DNA of 64,000 nt. Origin: GCA-2688775 sp035288865 (GTDB lineage Archaea > Nanobdellota > Nanobdellia > Woesearchaeales > GW2011-AR4). A program made the translations under genes and the position numbers. Below, in pieces: positions 1 through 8,452 of the stretch. The notes beneath the pieces are model-generated. The model searched no databases and was not told the DNA's origin. It saw only the letters and a list, made by a program, of their open reading frames with translations. How positions within the stretch are numbered: position 1 is the first letter of the stretch; each line of letters starts with the position of its first letter. The DNA lies in NCBI GenBank assembly GCA_035288865.1, contig DATDZA010000012.1, positions 1 through 64,000 on the forward strand, written 5' to 3'.

Positions 1-1
1 A

Positions 2-235
2 AAGAAGGAATGCGATTTTGTGGTCAAAGAGGGGAATAAAATAAAAGAAGCCATGCAAGTTTGCTATGTTTTAAATGAAAGCAACAAAGATAGGGAAATT
101 GGCGGATTGCTCGAGACAATGGAAAAATTTAAATTAAAAGACGGCTCAATTTTGACTCATGAGCAAGAGGAAGAGATAAATATAAATCGTAAAAAAATAA
201 AAGTCGTGCCGGTTTGGAAATGGCTGATAAATTAG
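2..235 (+). CDS. C-terminal part of a DUF4143-type AAA ATPase (5' truncated by window)
   Basis: The reading frame is open from the first bases of the window, so the gene begins upstream; a GTG at position 20 is internal. The 77 visible residues match the tail of archaeal ATPases of the AAA/DUF4143 group: an ECDFVVKEG stretch, a QVCYVLN strand and the closing KVVPVWKWL. This end of the protein is a PD-(D/E)XK-nuclease-like domain in the family. Its substrate is not known. It overlaps the next small gene by 16 nt, which suggests translation coupling. The family call rests on this tail only. Confidence 0.6.
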   Translation, partial: KKECDFVVKEGNKIKEAMQVCYVLNESNKDREIGGLLETMEKFKLKDGSILTHEQEEEININRKKIKVVPVWKWLIN

Positions 236-333
236 ATGATATGAAAAGGATGAAAAAACAGATAAGAAAAGCATTAGTCAAGGCGAATTATTCCAACAAA
301 GAGGTAGATAAAGCGTTCAGAGGAATAAAATAG
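220..333 (+). CDS. 37-residue stand-alone UBA-like helical peptide
   Basis: An ATG inside the end of the ATPase gene opens a 37-codon frame. The product is lysine-rich and ends with IRKALVKANYSNKEVDKAF, the same pattern (I-x2-AL-x-K-x-NYSN-x-E-x3-AF) that closes the membrane protein at 4581-5576. In DPANN proteins such tails are small three-helix, UBA-like modules at the C-terminus of larger proteins; here the module stands alone. The overlap with the upstream gene and the shared motif support coding. It could also be the remnant of a C-terminal domain cut off from a larger protein. No function can be assigned. Confidence 0.5.
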   Translation: MADKLDDMKRMKKQIRKALVKANYSNKEVDKAFRGIK

Positions 334-360
334 AAACATGTCTTATGAGGTCAGAAAAAA

Positions 361-1317
361 TCAAATATATTGAACATAAACCTTAAAGAATTTTTCATAT
401 GTTTTTTTGTATTTTTCAACTAAAAATCTGTTTAACTTATCTGGATGCCCCTTATCAAATGCTTCCAGGCACCCAAAATAAGCCAATCTCTGTGTTTTTC
501 TTATTATGAGCGGCGGATAATCATGGTTTAGCAGCATTATATTTATTAGCAGCCTTCCAACTCTTCCGTTGCCGTCCTCAAATGGGTGAATTTTTTCAAA
601 TTTTCCATGAAAAATTGAAGCTCTTTGAAGAGGGTGCATTTCCTTATTTTTGTGATACCAGTCCATTAAATCGCTCATTTCTTTCTCAACATTTTCAGGT
701 TTTGCCGTTTTCACATTTCTTCCCAATATAAAATTAGGAAGCTTCTTGTAGCCGGAAGATACACCAGTATCTTTAACCAGAATCTTATGCAGCCCGATTA
801 TATCTTCTCTATTTATCCTTAACTTATTGCTAAATACCAATTCCATTGCTTTTCTCGTGTTTAAAGTTTCATAAATTTCTCTTAAATCTTTGACTTTTAC
901 AGCCTTTTTTTCGTGTAAAATAAGAGTAACATCCTTTAATGTGAGGGAATTTCCCTCAATCGCGTTGGATTCATAAGTGAAATTCACTGTAAACCTGTCA
1001 ATAATATCCTGCAATTGCTTATTGGTTATTTTCTTTGTTATTTGATTATAGCCTAATTTTATTTCCTCCATCCTTTTTATCATTTCTTCGTCAAAAATAT
1101 TGGATTTGCTGTAAAACGCTGCGGCATATTGCGCAAGTTCTTTAGAAATTTTTGCGTCCAGTAATTTCTTATATATTTCAATGCTATATTTTTTCTTTGA
1201 AGAATAGCCCTTTAAGTAGACTGAGAATTTTTTAACCCTGCCATCGAGAAGCCTTATAGATTTCTCCAGATAATATCTATTCTTCCCTTTTATTGCTTTA
1301 GCGCTAACAAATACCAT
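361..1317 (-). CDS. Fic family protein (predicted AMPylase), class II
   Basis: 318 residues. The Fic core motif is intact at about residues 244-255 (HPFEDGNGRVGR): His244 is the catalytic base, and the GNGR loop binds the nucleotide phosphates. Upstream, SNAIEG at 117-122 fits the (S/T)xxxE(G/N) inhibitory helix, so this is a self-inhibited class II Fic with Glu121 as the blocking residue. Fic enzymes usually transfer AMP from ATP to a Ser, Thr or Tyr of a target protein; the target here is unknown. The frame is open 36 codons further upstream, but the ATG at 1317 was chosen because a TATA box (1339-1346) lies 22 nt ahead of it and the longer frame would run through the promoter. Confidence 0.85.
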   Translation of the reverse strand: MVFVSAKAIKGKNRYYLEKSIRLLDGRVKKFSVYLKGYSSKKKYSIEIYKKLLDAKISKELAQYAAAFYSKSNIFDEEMIKRMEEIKLGYNQITKKITNKQLQDIIDRFTVNFTYESNAIEGNSLTLKDVTLILHEKKAVKVKDLREIYETLNTRKAMELVFSNKLRINREDIIGLHKILVKDTGVSSGYKKLPNFILGRNVKTAKPENVEKEMSDLMDWYHKNKEMHPLQRASIFHGKFEKIHPFEDGNGRVGRLLINIMLLNHDYPPLIIRKTQRLAYFGCLEAFDKGHPDKLNRFLVEKYKKTYEKFFKVYVQYI

Positions 1318-1326
1318 AATATTTAG

Positions 1327-1367
1327 TAACCCTACAATTATATAAATCTTTCTTTTTTGTAGGGTTA
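1327..1367 (-). promoter_or_regulatory. Fic gene promoter: TATA box between two 11-bp inverted half-sites
   Basis: TAACCCTACAA (1327-1337) and its exact reverse complement TTGTAGGGTTA (1357-1367) flank the TATA element at 1339-1346. The half-site centres are 30 bp apart, close to three helical turns, so a dimer could bind both on one face and close the promoter. The layout fits autoregulation by the Fic protein or a dedicated repressor; the binding protein is inferred, not seen. Confidence 0.6.
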
Positions 1368-1501
1368 TCACTGCAAGAATTAAGGTGAAATGAAAAGAAC
1401 CTCTGCCGTTATTGAATTTATACAAAAGTGCTAATTAATAATTGGCATGGCAGGAAGAGAAAATAAAAAAGAATTAATAAATCTTAAATACTAGTTCTTT
1501 C

Positions 1502-4500
1502 ATGTATAAGAAAAGGATGAAAAAAATTGTTTTCATGGTGATATTAGTTCTTTTATTCTCAACGTTATCTTATTCACTTGAACAGGATGCAGACCGGGAT
1601 GGAGTTCCTGACGCCGAAGATAGATGTGCAAATACCCAAACAACAATAGTTGACCAGTTTGGGTGCAGCTGCGCTCAAAAGAGTTGCACTCCCGACAACA
1701 ATCCGTGCACGGATGACTGCGGCTCAGCAAATGGATTGGCTGCCTGCAATGTTCCCAATAACGAACCATGCGATGGGGGAAGATGTTTGAGAGGGGCTTG
1801 TCGTTCTCAAATTGGTGCATCGGCAAATTCTGTCGAACTAGAAAGTCCAGTAGCGCTAAGTGATAATGTGGGAAATCAAAGGGTCTTAATCATTTATGTA
1901 AATCTAGGCTCAAGAGCGCCTGAAGTGCTTCCGGATGAAGCACGCAGGCAAGTTTTCACGCTGGCAAATGATTTTTACCAAAAAAATTCTTTTAACCAAG
2001 TCAGTTTATCCGGTGATTTGGTTGGCCCTTACACTCTTTCAGGAAGCTTATGTAGATATGATGAAGTATTGGAAGCAGCGGTCCAAGCTGCTGACCCTAG
2101 TGTAAATTTTAACCAATATCAAAAGATTATCATATACATGCCACGAACTGGTGGATGTGATGGGGCTGTAACTGGGGGAATGGGCTCTGTAGGGAAATAT
2201 GGATTTAATACTCAAGAAGGACGCATACGCGCAACTGTGGCCTGGGTTGGTCGCAGCGGGGAACCTGGAATTTCAAGTAATCAATTTGTTGTAGTAAAGG
2301 AACTTGCCCATAATTTCGGCTTGGGTTATGCGACGACAGTCGATGATATTCGTGGCGATATTTTTTCAATTACAACCGGTCATGCCATGCATGTCAATTC
2401 CATACACAAGGAAGCAGCAGGCTGGCTTACTAAATCTGTGGTCGCAACGACAGGTGATTATTTGCTTAAGCCTATTGAGAGGGCTACTGATGGCATCCAC
2501 CAATTAAAAATTCCAAGGGCAGATGGCAGCTATTATTATTTGCATTTTCGACAGCCGCTTGATGAATATGATGGCAATTATCTTCCCAGCCAAATATACT
2601 CAGGAGTCTTTGTACATCGTAAATATCAGTTCAATGAATTTGAAGTCAGAACTATTATGGAGAATTATGTTCCTACCAGCAATGTATGGGAACGATATCC
2701 TCTACTTCAAGTAGGACAAGAATTTAATGTAGGTGCATATACTGTTACACTTAGAAGCGCAGATTCAAATGGTGCACTAGTCAATGTGCGGCCAGCTGGA
2801 CAGGCACCTCCACCTCAAACACCATGCGGAAATGGCATTTGTGATAGCGGTGAGTGTAATAGTTGTCCTGGTGATTGTAGTGGATGTCTGGGTCCTGAAT
2901 CACTTCCATCCCCCAACCATAAAATTCTTTTTGGTTATTACTTTGCTGAGGGAAGAAATGGAGATTTTACATCAGAAGTAAGTGATTACACTAATCTGTT
3001 TGCGGAGTTTCCCTCAAGTTATTACACGAATGAGACTACAAATTGGAAAAATGATTTTAGAAATGCCCTGCAAAGAGCATTCAATAGCAACAGAGATATT
3101 TATCTTTGTGCCGGGTGCGATGAAGGCCTTGTAAATGCAGGAGTTATACAAGAGAGAACGATAGAAGAATATTATGATTATGTCCTCGATGCTGCTGCGC
3201 CTTATTGGTCAAAGGTCAAATTTGTGGAAGCTGGTCATGAGCCAGATTGGGACAGGGCTACAACAGAAGCGAAAATCAATACATTGAAATCAAAAATAAA
3301 CTCAAGAGGTCTTTCGCCAAAGCCGATAGGCATAACCCATTCAAGAGGGCCTATCCTAACAACAGATAGTATCTTTGCATCAAACTTAGATTGGGTTGCA
3401 ATTGAGGCATATGTTGACCCCCCGGGTAACTCTGTTTCAGAAAGGAATGTAGAGAATCTTAATAATTTACTTACCCAGGCAAAGGCAAGAGTGCCTGCAA
3501 ACAAGAAGATAATTTTGATAATGCAGGCTTATGATAGGAATGGACAGTGGGGAAATATAAACACACTCAAAGACTTACAAAAACCAGTTTATATGCAATC
3601 TTACAATGATCAAAGAGTTGATGCAATACTAATGTTTTCGTATGGAAGAGGGGGAGGGTCAAGGGATCATCCTGAATTAAAAGTAATGCATAGAAAAATT
3701 GGAGAAAAAATAATGGACACATCAGGAATCCCATCAGCTCCATCGATAAGACTGGTAACCCCTAACGAAGGGGAGGGAGTAAATTCAGGCTCAAGCTACA
3801 TTGTGACTTGGACAAGCCAGAATATATTATCAAGCCAAGTAATAACCATTAGTCTAGAAGATTCATCGAACAGAATTCTAGGCAGTTCCCAGAATGACGG
3901 CACAGAAACAGTAACCATACCTCAAGTAGCTGCAGGATCATATTATATAGTATTAACTTCAAATTCGAATGGTGAGATTATATCTGACCGGCGGAGGATA
4001 AGCATCACAGGTCATCCGCCCACAGGATTATCCTGCCAAGATTCAGATAATGGTAGAGACTACAACATATTCGGAAATGTAATAGTAAACGGTGGTAACG
4101 CAGTACTTGACTGCTGCACTAATGGAGGAAATGATTGCGTTAATGGCGCAACACACGTAAGGGAATATTTTTGTAATGCTGATTCAACTCTCGGGAGTGA
4201 AGTTTACAGATGTCCGGGAACATGCAGTTGGGGAGCATGTGTATCAACACCACTTGCGCCTACTTTATCCATAAATCCATCCGTTGTTCGACCAGGGGAA
4301 AATGTACAATTAAGTGTATCAGGTGCTTCTCCCAATTCAAATATTTATATTACAGTTGTCAACACGGCAGGACAAATAATTAATCCTTATGATAATTATC
4401 CTTTGGAAGGAAGAGCTGATAATGGTGGAAATTTCAATTATGTTATATATGGCCAAACCACTCAACTATGGTGGGCTCCTAAGTCATACGTGGCAGCAGT

Positions 4501-4552
4501 CACAATAAACGGGATAAAATCGAACAATGTTAATGTCAATGTAGTCAGTTAA
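1502..4552 (+). CDS. large exported multidomain protein with an inactivated M11 metalloprotease-like domain
   Basis: 1016 residues, exported: a signal peptide covers about residues 7-27 (an alternative start, Met7 at 1520, removes the charged lead). Domains in order: a thrombospondin type 3-like Asp-rich loop (DADRDGVPDAED, 28-39) and Cys-rich stretch to 105; a gametolysin (M11)-like fold about 120-430, ended by the typical KEAAGWL and beta-sandwich; a Cys-rich linker near 440; a TIM-barrel, glycoside-hydrolase-like region about 470-740 (WVAIEAY, KKIILIMQAY); a Kre9/Knh1-like Ig domain (VTPNEGEGVNSGSSY); a Cys-rich knot; and a final Ig-like domain. The zinc motif HExxHxxGxxH reads K266-E267-LA-H270-NFGLG-Y276, so two of three ligands are lost. 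It was probably an adhesive or carbohydrate-binding surface protein rather than a peptidase. The TIM-barrel call is weaker than the rest. Confidence 0.7.
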   Translation: MYKKRMKKIVFMVILVLLFSTLSYSLEQDADRDGVPDAEDRCANTQTTIVDQFGCSCAQKSCTPDNNPCTDDCGSANGLAACNVPNNEPCDGGRCLRGACRSQIGASANSVELESPVALSDNVGNQRVLIIYVNLGSRAPEVLPDEARRQVFTLANDFYQKNSFNQVSLSGDLVGPYTLSGSLCRYDEVLEAAVQAADPSVNFNQYQKIIIYMPRTGGCDGAVTGGMGSVGKYGFNTQEGRIRATVAWVGRSGEPGISSNQFVVVKELAHNFGLGYATTVDDIRGDIFSITTGHAMHVNSIHKEAAGWLTKSVVATTGDYLLKPIERATDGIHQLKIPRADGSYYYLHFRQPLDEYDGNYLPSQIYSGVFVHRKYQFNEFEVRTIMENYVPTSNVWERYPLLQVGQEFNVGAYTVTLRSADSNGALVNVRPAGQAPPPQTPCGNGICDSGECNSCPGDCSGCLGPESLPSPNHKILFGYYFAEGRNGDFTSEVSDYTNLFAEFPSSYYTNETTNWKNDFRNALQRAFNSNRDIYLCAGCDEGLVNAGVIQERTIEEYYDYVLDAAAPYWSKVKFVEAGHEPDWDRATTEAKINTLKSKINSRGLSPKPIGITHSRGPILTTDSIFASNLDWVAIEAYVDPPGNSVSERNVENLNNLLTQAKARVPANKKIILIMQAYDRNGQWGNINTLKDLQKPVYMQSYNDQRVDAILMFSYGRGGGSRDHPELKVMHRKIGEKIMDTSGIPSAPSIRLVTPNEGEGVNSGSSYIVTWTSQNILSSQVITISLEDSSNRILGSSQNDGTETVTIPQVAAGSYYIVLTSNSNGEIISDRRRISITGHPPTGLSCQDSDNGRDYNIFGNVIVNGGNAVLDCCTNGGNDCVNGATHVREYFCNADSTLGSEVYRCPGTCSWGACVSTPLAPTLSINPSVVRPGENVQLSVSGASPNSNIYITVVNTAGQIINPYDNYPLEGRADNGGNFNYVIYGQTTQLWWAPKSYVAAVTINGIKSNNVNVNVVS

Positions 4553-4580
4553 TTACATTATATAAAAAAAGAGGTTAAAG

Positions 4581-5576
4581 ATGATAGACAATAAAATTAT
4601 TTCCAAGATCGGATTGATATCTTGCATTATTGCCATTTTGCTGATTTCTTTGGGAATATCATATGCTCAATCTAGCAAGAAAATCGTATTAAATCTTAAT
4701 TATAAGAACACGCAATCAGGAGAATCTCTATCCTTGGCAAACGCTTATGTAATTGATGGATCCGCTCCAGACTACAGTTCCCAGCCTAAAGAAGGATACC
4801 GTTTAGAAATTGTTTCTTTAAATAAACAGGTTTTGAAAAAAATTATTTTCGTTGTGCCAACAGGGAGCTTGGCTATGCCCGGATTTGCAGGTCAACATAT
4901 TGAAGGTACTGCTGATGATCTGAGATTTTCCATAGACATTCCTTACTTTCCTGATGCAGAAATAATAAACATTTATGATAAAAATAATGTTAAGGTACTT
5001 GGAATTCCAATCGAATCATTTTATAGCGGAGGAAAAAATAAAATTACATTCGAGGCAAGTGGATATTTTGAGGTTATTTTCATAGACGACTTTGATCATC
5101 CTGAGAATTCCAGGACAGAAACCTACCTTGATGTGGAGGGCAAAAAGTATGCTCTAAAAGTTCTCAATCCTACAGATGCAAGGCCTGGCGATTACGTAAA
5201 AGTCAAGGGATTAATGGTTGGCGACACCATAGTTGCAGAAAGCATAGAAAAGACAAATGAACCGCAAGAAACAATGCCTTCAGAAACTAATGCAGGGCAG
5301 GAAATTGCCCAAAAAAACAAACCAAACATAAGCTGGGTATATGTTGCACTGCCCATTATTGTAATTTTAGGATTCTTGGTTAATGTTGAAGTTAAAAGGA
5401 AAAAAGAAAATAGATTATTGATGCAAAAGAAGAAAGGGCAAAATATTGATGCTATGAGGAAATATATTAATGACAATTTGCAGAGAGGATTTTCAAAAGA
5501 TAAGATAAAAAGTGCATTGTCCAAGAACAATTACAGTAACGATGAAATAGAAGAAGCTTTCAAGGTAATGAAATAA
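4581..5576 (+). CDS. exported/membrane-anchored protein of unknown function with C-terminal UBA-like tail
   Basis: 331 residues. An N-terminal hydrophobic segment (about 10-30, ending ISYAQ) looks like a signal peptide; a long beta-rich extracellular part follows, and a second membrane segment lies near 247-267 (VYVALPIIVILGFLV). The cytoplasmic end is a basic stretch and a helical module ending ALSKNNYSNDEIEEAF, matching the small protein at 220-333. It starts 28 nt after the exported protein upstream and shares its strand, so the two are probably co-expressed as a surface unit. The family is not recognised. Confidence 0.6.
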   Translation: MIDNKIISKIGLISCIIAILLISLGISYAQSSKKIVLNLNYKNTQSGESLSLANAYVIDGSAPDYSSQPKEGYRLEIVSLNKQVLKKIIFVVPTGSLAMPGFAGQHIEGTADDLRFSIDIPYFPDAEIINIYDKNNVKVLGIPIESFYSGGKNKITFEASGYFEVIFIDDFDHPENSRTETYLDVEGKKYALKVLNPTDARPGDYVKVKGLMVGDTIVAESIEKTNEPQETMPSETNAGQEIAQKNKPNISWVYVALPIIVILGFLVNVEVKRKKENRLLMQKKKGQNIDAMRKYINDNLQRGFSKDKIKSALSKNNYSNDEIEEAFKVMK

Positions 5577-5924
5577 TTACCCAACAGAATGCCCGCATCC
5601 GCAGCTCCTTTTCACATTCGGATTATTTACTTTAAAGCCCGCCCCCTGCAGAGCTTCCCTGTAATCAACAGTTGAGCCTTTCATGAAAGCGGTGCTTTCA
5701 GGATTTATAAAAATCTTGATTCCCTTGTCTTCTATTACAGCATCATTTTCTTTTGGCGATTTTTCAAAACCAATCTCATACATATAGCCGGAGCAGCCGC
5801 CCATTATAATCCCAACCCTAAACCCGTAGTCTTTCTTGCTTTCCTTTTCAAGAAAATATTTTATTTTTGACGCCGCCTTCTCCGTCAGCGTTATTGGATT
5901 TTCTGTTTTTGATTGTTGTTCCAT
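5577..5924 (-). CDS. A-type iron-sulfur carrier (SufA/ErpA/HesB family)
   Basis: 115 residues, the usual family size. The three conserved cysteines are present: Cys44 in GGCSGYMY, and Cys108 and Cys110 in the C-terminal SCGCG. A-type carriers receive [4Fe-4S] clusters from the SufBCD scaffold and pass them to apoproteins in the cytoplasm. It is the last gene of the SUF cluster, 56 nt after sufC. Whether it is closer to SufA, IscA or ErpA cannot be decided from sequence alone. Confidence 0.9.
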   Translation of the reverse strand: MEQQSKTENPITLTEKAASKIKYFLEKESKKDYGFRVGIIMGGCSGYMYEIGFEKSPKENDAVIEDKGIKIFINPESTAFMKGSTVDYREALQGAGFKVNNPNVKRSCGCGHSVG

Positions 5925-5980
5925 TTTTATTCCTCTGATGAGTTTTTAGTCATTTTATTTAAGTTTATTATACTTATTTT

Positions 5981-6742
5981 TTAATCTTGCGCTTTTATTT
6001 CCTCAAACTCCTTATACTCGTCATATCCCCTGGCTTCCAATTCATGCGCAAGCTCTTTTCCTCCGCTTTTTACAATCTTTCCTTTCACCATTATATGAAC
6101 TCTGTCCGGAGTTATGTAATTTAACAGTCTCTGGTAATGAGTTATAACTAAAAATCCCGTATTTGGGCCAACCAAAGTGTTGACACCCTCCGCTACAACT
6201 TTTAATGAATCAATATCCAATCCTGAATCTGTTTCATCTAGGATTGCCATGTCAGGCTGCAAAACTGCCATTTGCAAAATCTCGGTTCTCTTCTTTTCCC
6301 CCCCAGAGAATCCCTCATTCAGGTATCTTCTTGCGAATTTATCTTCTATTTTTAAAAGGTGCATTTTTTCCTTAAGCAATTTCACGAATTCAGGCACCGG
6401 CAGTGGATTTTTCTTTACTGCATTGTACGCAGTTCTCAAAAAGTTTGACACGCTGACACCGGGAATTTCCTGCGGATACTGGAACGACAAAAACAATCCG
6501 AGCTTCGCCCTTTCATCCGGCTTTAATTCAAGAATGTTTTTTCCTTTGTACCACACTTCTCCACTGTCAACCTGATATTTCGGATGGCCCATCAAAGTAT
6601 AAGCTAGGGTTGATTTTCCGCTTCCATTCGGGCCCATCAAAGCACAAACTTCCCCTTTCTTTACAACTAAATCTACGCCATTCAGTATTTTCTTTCCGTC
6701 TATGCTGACGTGCAAGTCTTTTATTATTAGTTCGTCTGTCAT
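5981..6742 (-). CDS. sufC: SufC, ATPase of the SufBCD Fe-S scaffold
   Basis: 253 residues. Walker A GPNGSGKST, the ABC signature SGGEKKR, and Walker B running into ILDETDSGLD are all intact; LSFQYPQEIPGVSV is the Q-loop region typical of SufC. It is a soluble ABC-type ATPase that drives rearrangement of the SufB-SufD core during cluster assembly. An in-frame GTG lies four codons upstream, but the ATG at 6742 was preferred because GGAG sits six bases ahead of it. It is encoded between the SufU-like protein and the A-type carrier. Confidence 0.95.
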   Translation of the reverse strand: MTDELIIKDLHVSIDGKKILNGVDLVVKKGEVCALMGPNGSGKSTLAYTLMGHPKYQVDSGEVWYKGKNILELKPDERAKLGLFLSFQYPQEIPGVSVSNFLRTAYNAVKKNPLPVPEFVKLLKEKMHLLKIEDKFARRYLNEGFSGGEKKRTEILQMAVLQPDMAILDETDSGLDIDSLKVVAEGVNTLVGPNTGFLVITHYQRLLNYITPDRVHIMVKGKIVKSGGKELAHELEARGYDEYKEFEEIKAQD

Positions 6743-6790
6743 TTTTTGCTCCACATTAAATTTTAATTGTAATTATCAAATTAAAATATT

Positions 6791-7207
6791 TTATCTCTCC
6801 CCTTTAATCTCAGGTTCTTTAACGTATTTCTCAAATATTACTATTGCATTTTTAAAAGTATCCATTGACAACAAGGCGCATTTTAATCTCGCCGCGCTGA
6901 TTGGAATTCCAAGCATTTCCAAAATATCATCTTTCTTAAGATTTTTAATGATATCGATATTTTTTCCTTTAACTTTTTCTGTGAGCATTGATGCGCTTGC
7001 CAGTGATATTGCGCAACCGTTTCCATAAATCTTGACGTCCGCAATATTTTTATCATCATCTATTAAAAAGTAAACATCCAGCACATCGCCGCATAATGGG
7101 TTTTTTTCGTGATGGTGAACTGCCGCATTCATTATTTTACCAAAATTCCTTGGGTTTTTGTAATGGTCCAAAATATTTTCCTGGTATATTTGGTCTATTT
7201 CTTCCAT
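6791..7207 (-). CDS. sufU: SufU/IscU-type protein
   Basis: 138 residues. Ligand positions Cys39 (LCGD, with Asp41), Cys65 (GNGCAIS) and Cys110 (LKCALL) match the SufU/IscU fold. ASASMLTEKVKGK and the spacing before the last Cys resemble SufU, the zinc protein that takes persulfide sulfur from SufS, more than a classical IscU scaffold. The LPPVK chaperone-binding motif of IscU is absent, and its position next to sufS agrees with SufU. The start is 9 nt after the sufS stop, indicating one transcript. Confidence 0.85.
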   Translation of the reverse strand: MEEIDQIYQENILDHYKNPRNFGKIMNAAVHHHEKNPLCGDVLDVYFLIDDDKNIADVKIYGNGCAISLASASMLTEKVKGKNIDIIKNLKKDDILEMLGIPISAARLKCALLSMDTFKNAIVIFEKYVKEPEIKGER

Positions 7208-7216
7208 TTTATTGAT

Positions 7217-8452
7217 TCAAGCTCCAAAAATTTTCTTAACTTTATAGAGCGCTTGTATAAAACTATCAACTTCTTTTTCTGAATTGTAAAGGTAAAATGA
7301 TGCTCGCGCAGTTGCCGGCAATCCTAAAACTGACATTAAAGGCATGCAGCAGTGATGGCCTGCCCTTATTGCAATCCCTTCGCTATCTAATATTTGTGAA
7401 ACATCATGTGCGTGAACTCCACTGACGTTAAATGAAACAACCGCCCCTCTTTCTTTCGGGCCATAAGGTTTAATCCAGTCAATTTCTTTTAATTTTTTCA
7501 TTGCATAATCAACAAGCTCTTTATCGCGGTTCCTTATATTTTCCATTCCTATTTTTTTTAAGTAATCAATTGCCGCACCCAATCCAACCGCTTCCGCAAT
7601 ATTCATCGTGCCCGCTTCAAATTTCCAAGGCAGTTCGTTAAATGTAGTATCACCAAAACTTACTTCGCGTATCATTTCGCCCCCGTAGAGGAACGGCTGC
7701 ATCTCTTCGAGCAGTTCTTTTTTGCCATACAAAACGCCGATTCCCGTCGGTCCCAACATTTTATGCCCTGAGAAAGCGTAAAAGTCCGCACCCAACTGCT
7801 TGACATCAACCGGCATGTGGGGAACTGATTGCGCTCCATCAACAACCATCATTGCCTCATTTTCATGGGCAATCGTCGATATTTCTTTTATAGAATTTAT
7901 TGTTCCCAGAACATTTGAAACATGAGTCAATGAAACAATTTTTGTTTTTTTATTTATATTTTCCTGAACGCTATTTTTATCCAAATTTCCATCTTCATCA
8001 ATTTTTATGAATTTTAATTTTAACTTCCTCTGCTTTGCCAGTTGCTGCCACGGAACAAAATTGGAATGATGTTCCATCTGCGAGATTACAATCTCATCAC
8101 CTTTTTTCAATTTTGCAGTCAATGAATAAGCCAAAAGGTTCAAGGATTCTGTTGTGTTTTTTGTGAAAACTATATTTTGATACGAGTCTGCATTAATAAA
8201 ATCAGCAACTTTTTCATGCGCCCCTTCATATAGTTTTGTTGCTTCTTCTCCAATTTCATGAATGCTCCTGTGTATGTTTGCATTTGAATTTTTATAATAA
8301 CTATCCATTGCATCAATAACCTGAATTGGTTTTTGTGATGTTGCCGCGTTGTCGAAGTAAATTAATTGCTTGTTCTTGTGGATTTTTCTATTTAAAATTG
8401 GGAAATCTTTTCTGATTTCTTCGAAATCCATAGTTGTTTTGGTTGATGGCAT
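7217..8452 (-). CDS. sufS: SufS cysteine desulfurase
   Basis: 411 residues, full length. It is a pyridoxal-phosphate enzyme that strips sulfur from L-cysteine to give alanine and an enzyme persulfide. The Schiff-base lysine is Lys231 in SGHKMLGPTG; the sulfur-carrying cysteine is Cys368 in RAGHHC. YFDNAATSQKP at the N-terminus and FEAGTMN are class V aminotransferase hallmarks, and the short active-site loop marks the group II (SufS) subtype. Its ATG overlaps the stop of the unknown gene upstream by one base (TAATG), so their translation is coupled. Confidence 0.95.
   Translation of the reverse strand: MPSTKTTMDFEEIRKDFPILNRKIHKNKQLIYFDNAATSQKPIQVIDAMDSYYKNSNANIHRSIHEIGEEATKLYEGAHEKVADFINADSYQNIVFTKNTTESLNLLAYSLTAKLKKGDEIVISQMEHHSNFVPWQQLAKQRKLKLKFIKIDEDGNLDKNSVQENINKKTKIVSLTHVSNVLGTINSIKEISTIAHENEAMMVVDGAQSVPHMPVDVKQLGADFYAFSGHKMLGPTGIGVLYGKKELLEEMQPFLYGGEMIREVSFGDTTFNELPWKFEAGTMNIAEAVGLGAAIDYLKKIGMENIRNRDKELVDYAMKKLKEIDWIKPYGPKERGAVVSFNVSGVHAHDVSQILDSEGIAIRAGHHCCMPLMSVLGLPATARASFYLYNSEKEVDSFIQALYKVKKIFGA

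Noticed and set aside
361..1425. 36-residue N-terminal extension of the Fic protein
   Set aside because: It would be encoded by the promoter, TATA box and operator repeat; the extension is hydrophobic and unlike Fic N-termini.
6742..6754. GTG start four codons upstream of the sufC ATG
   Set aside because: The GGAG ribosome site lies within this stretch and is correctly spaced only for the ATG.
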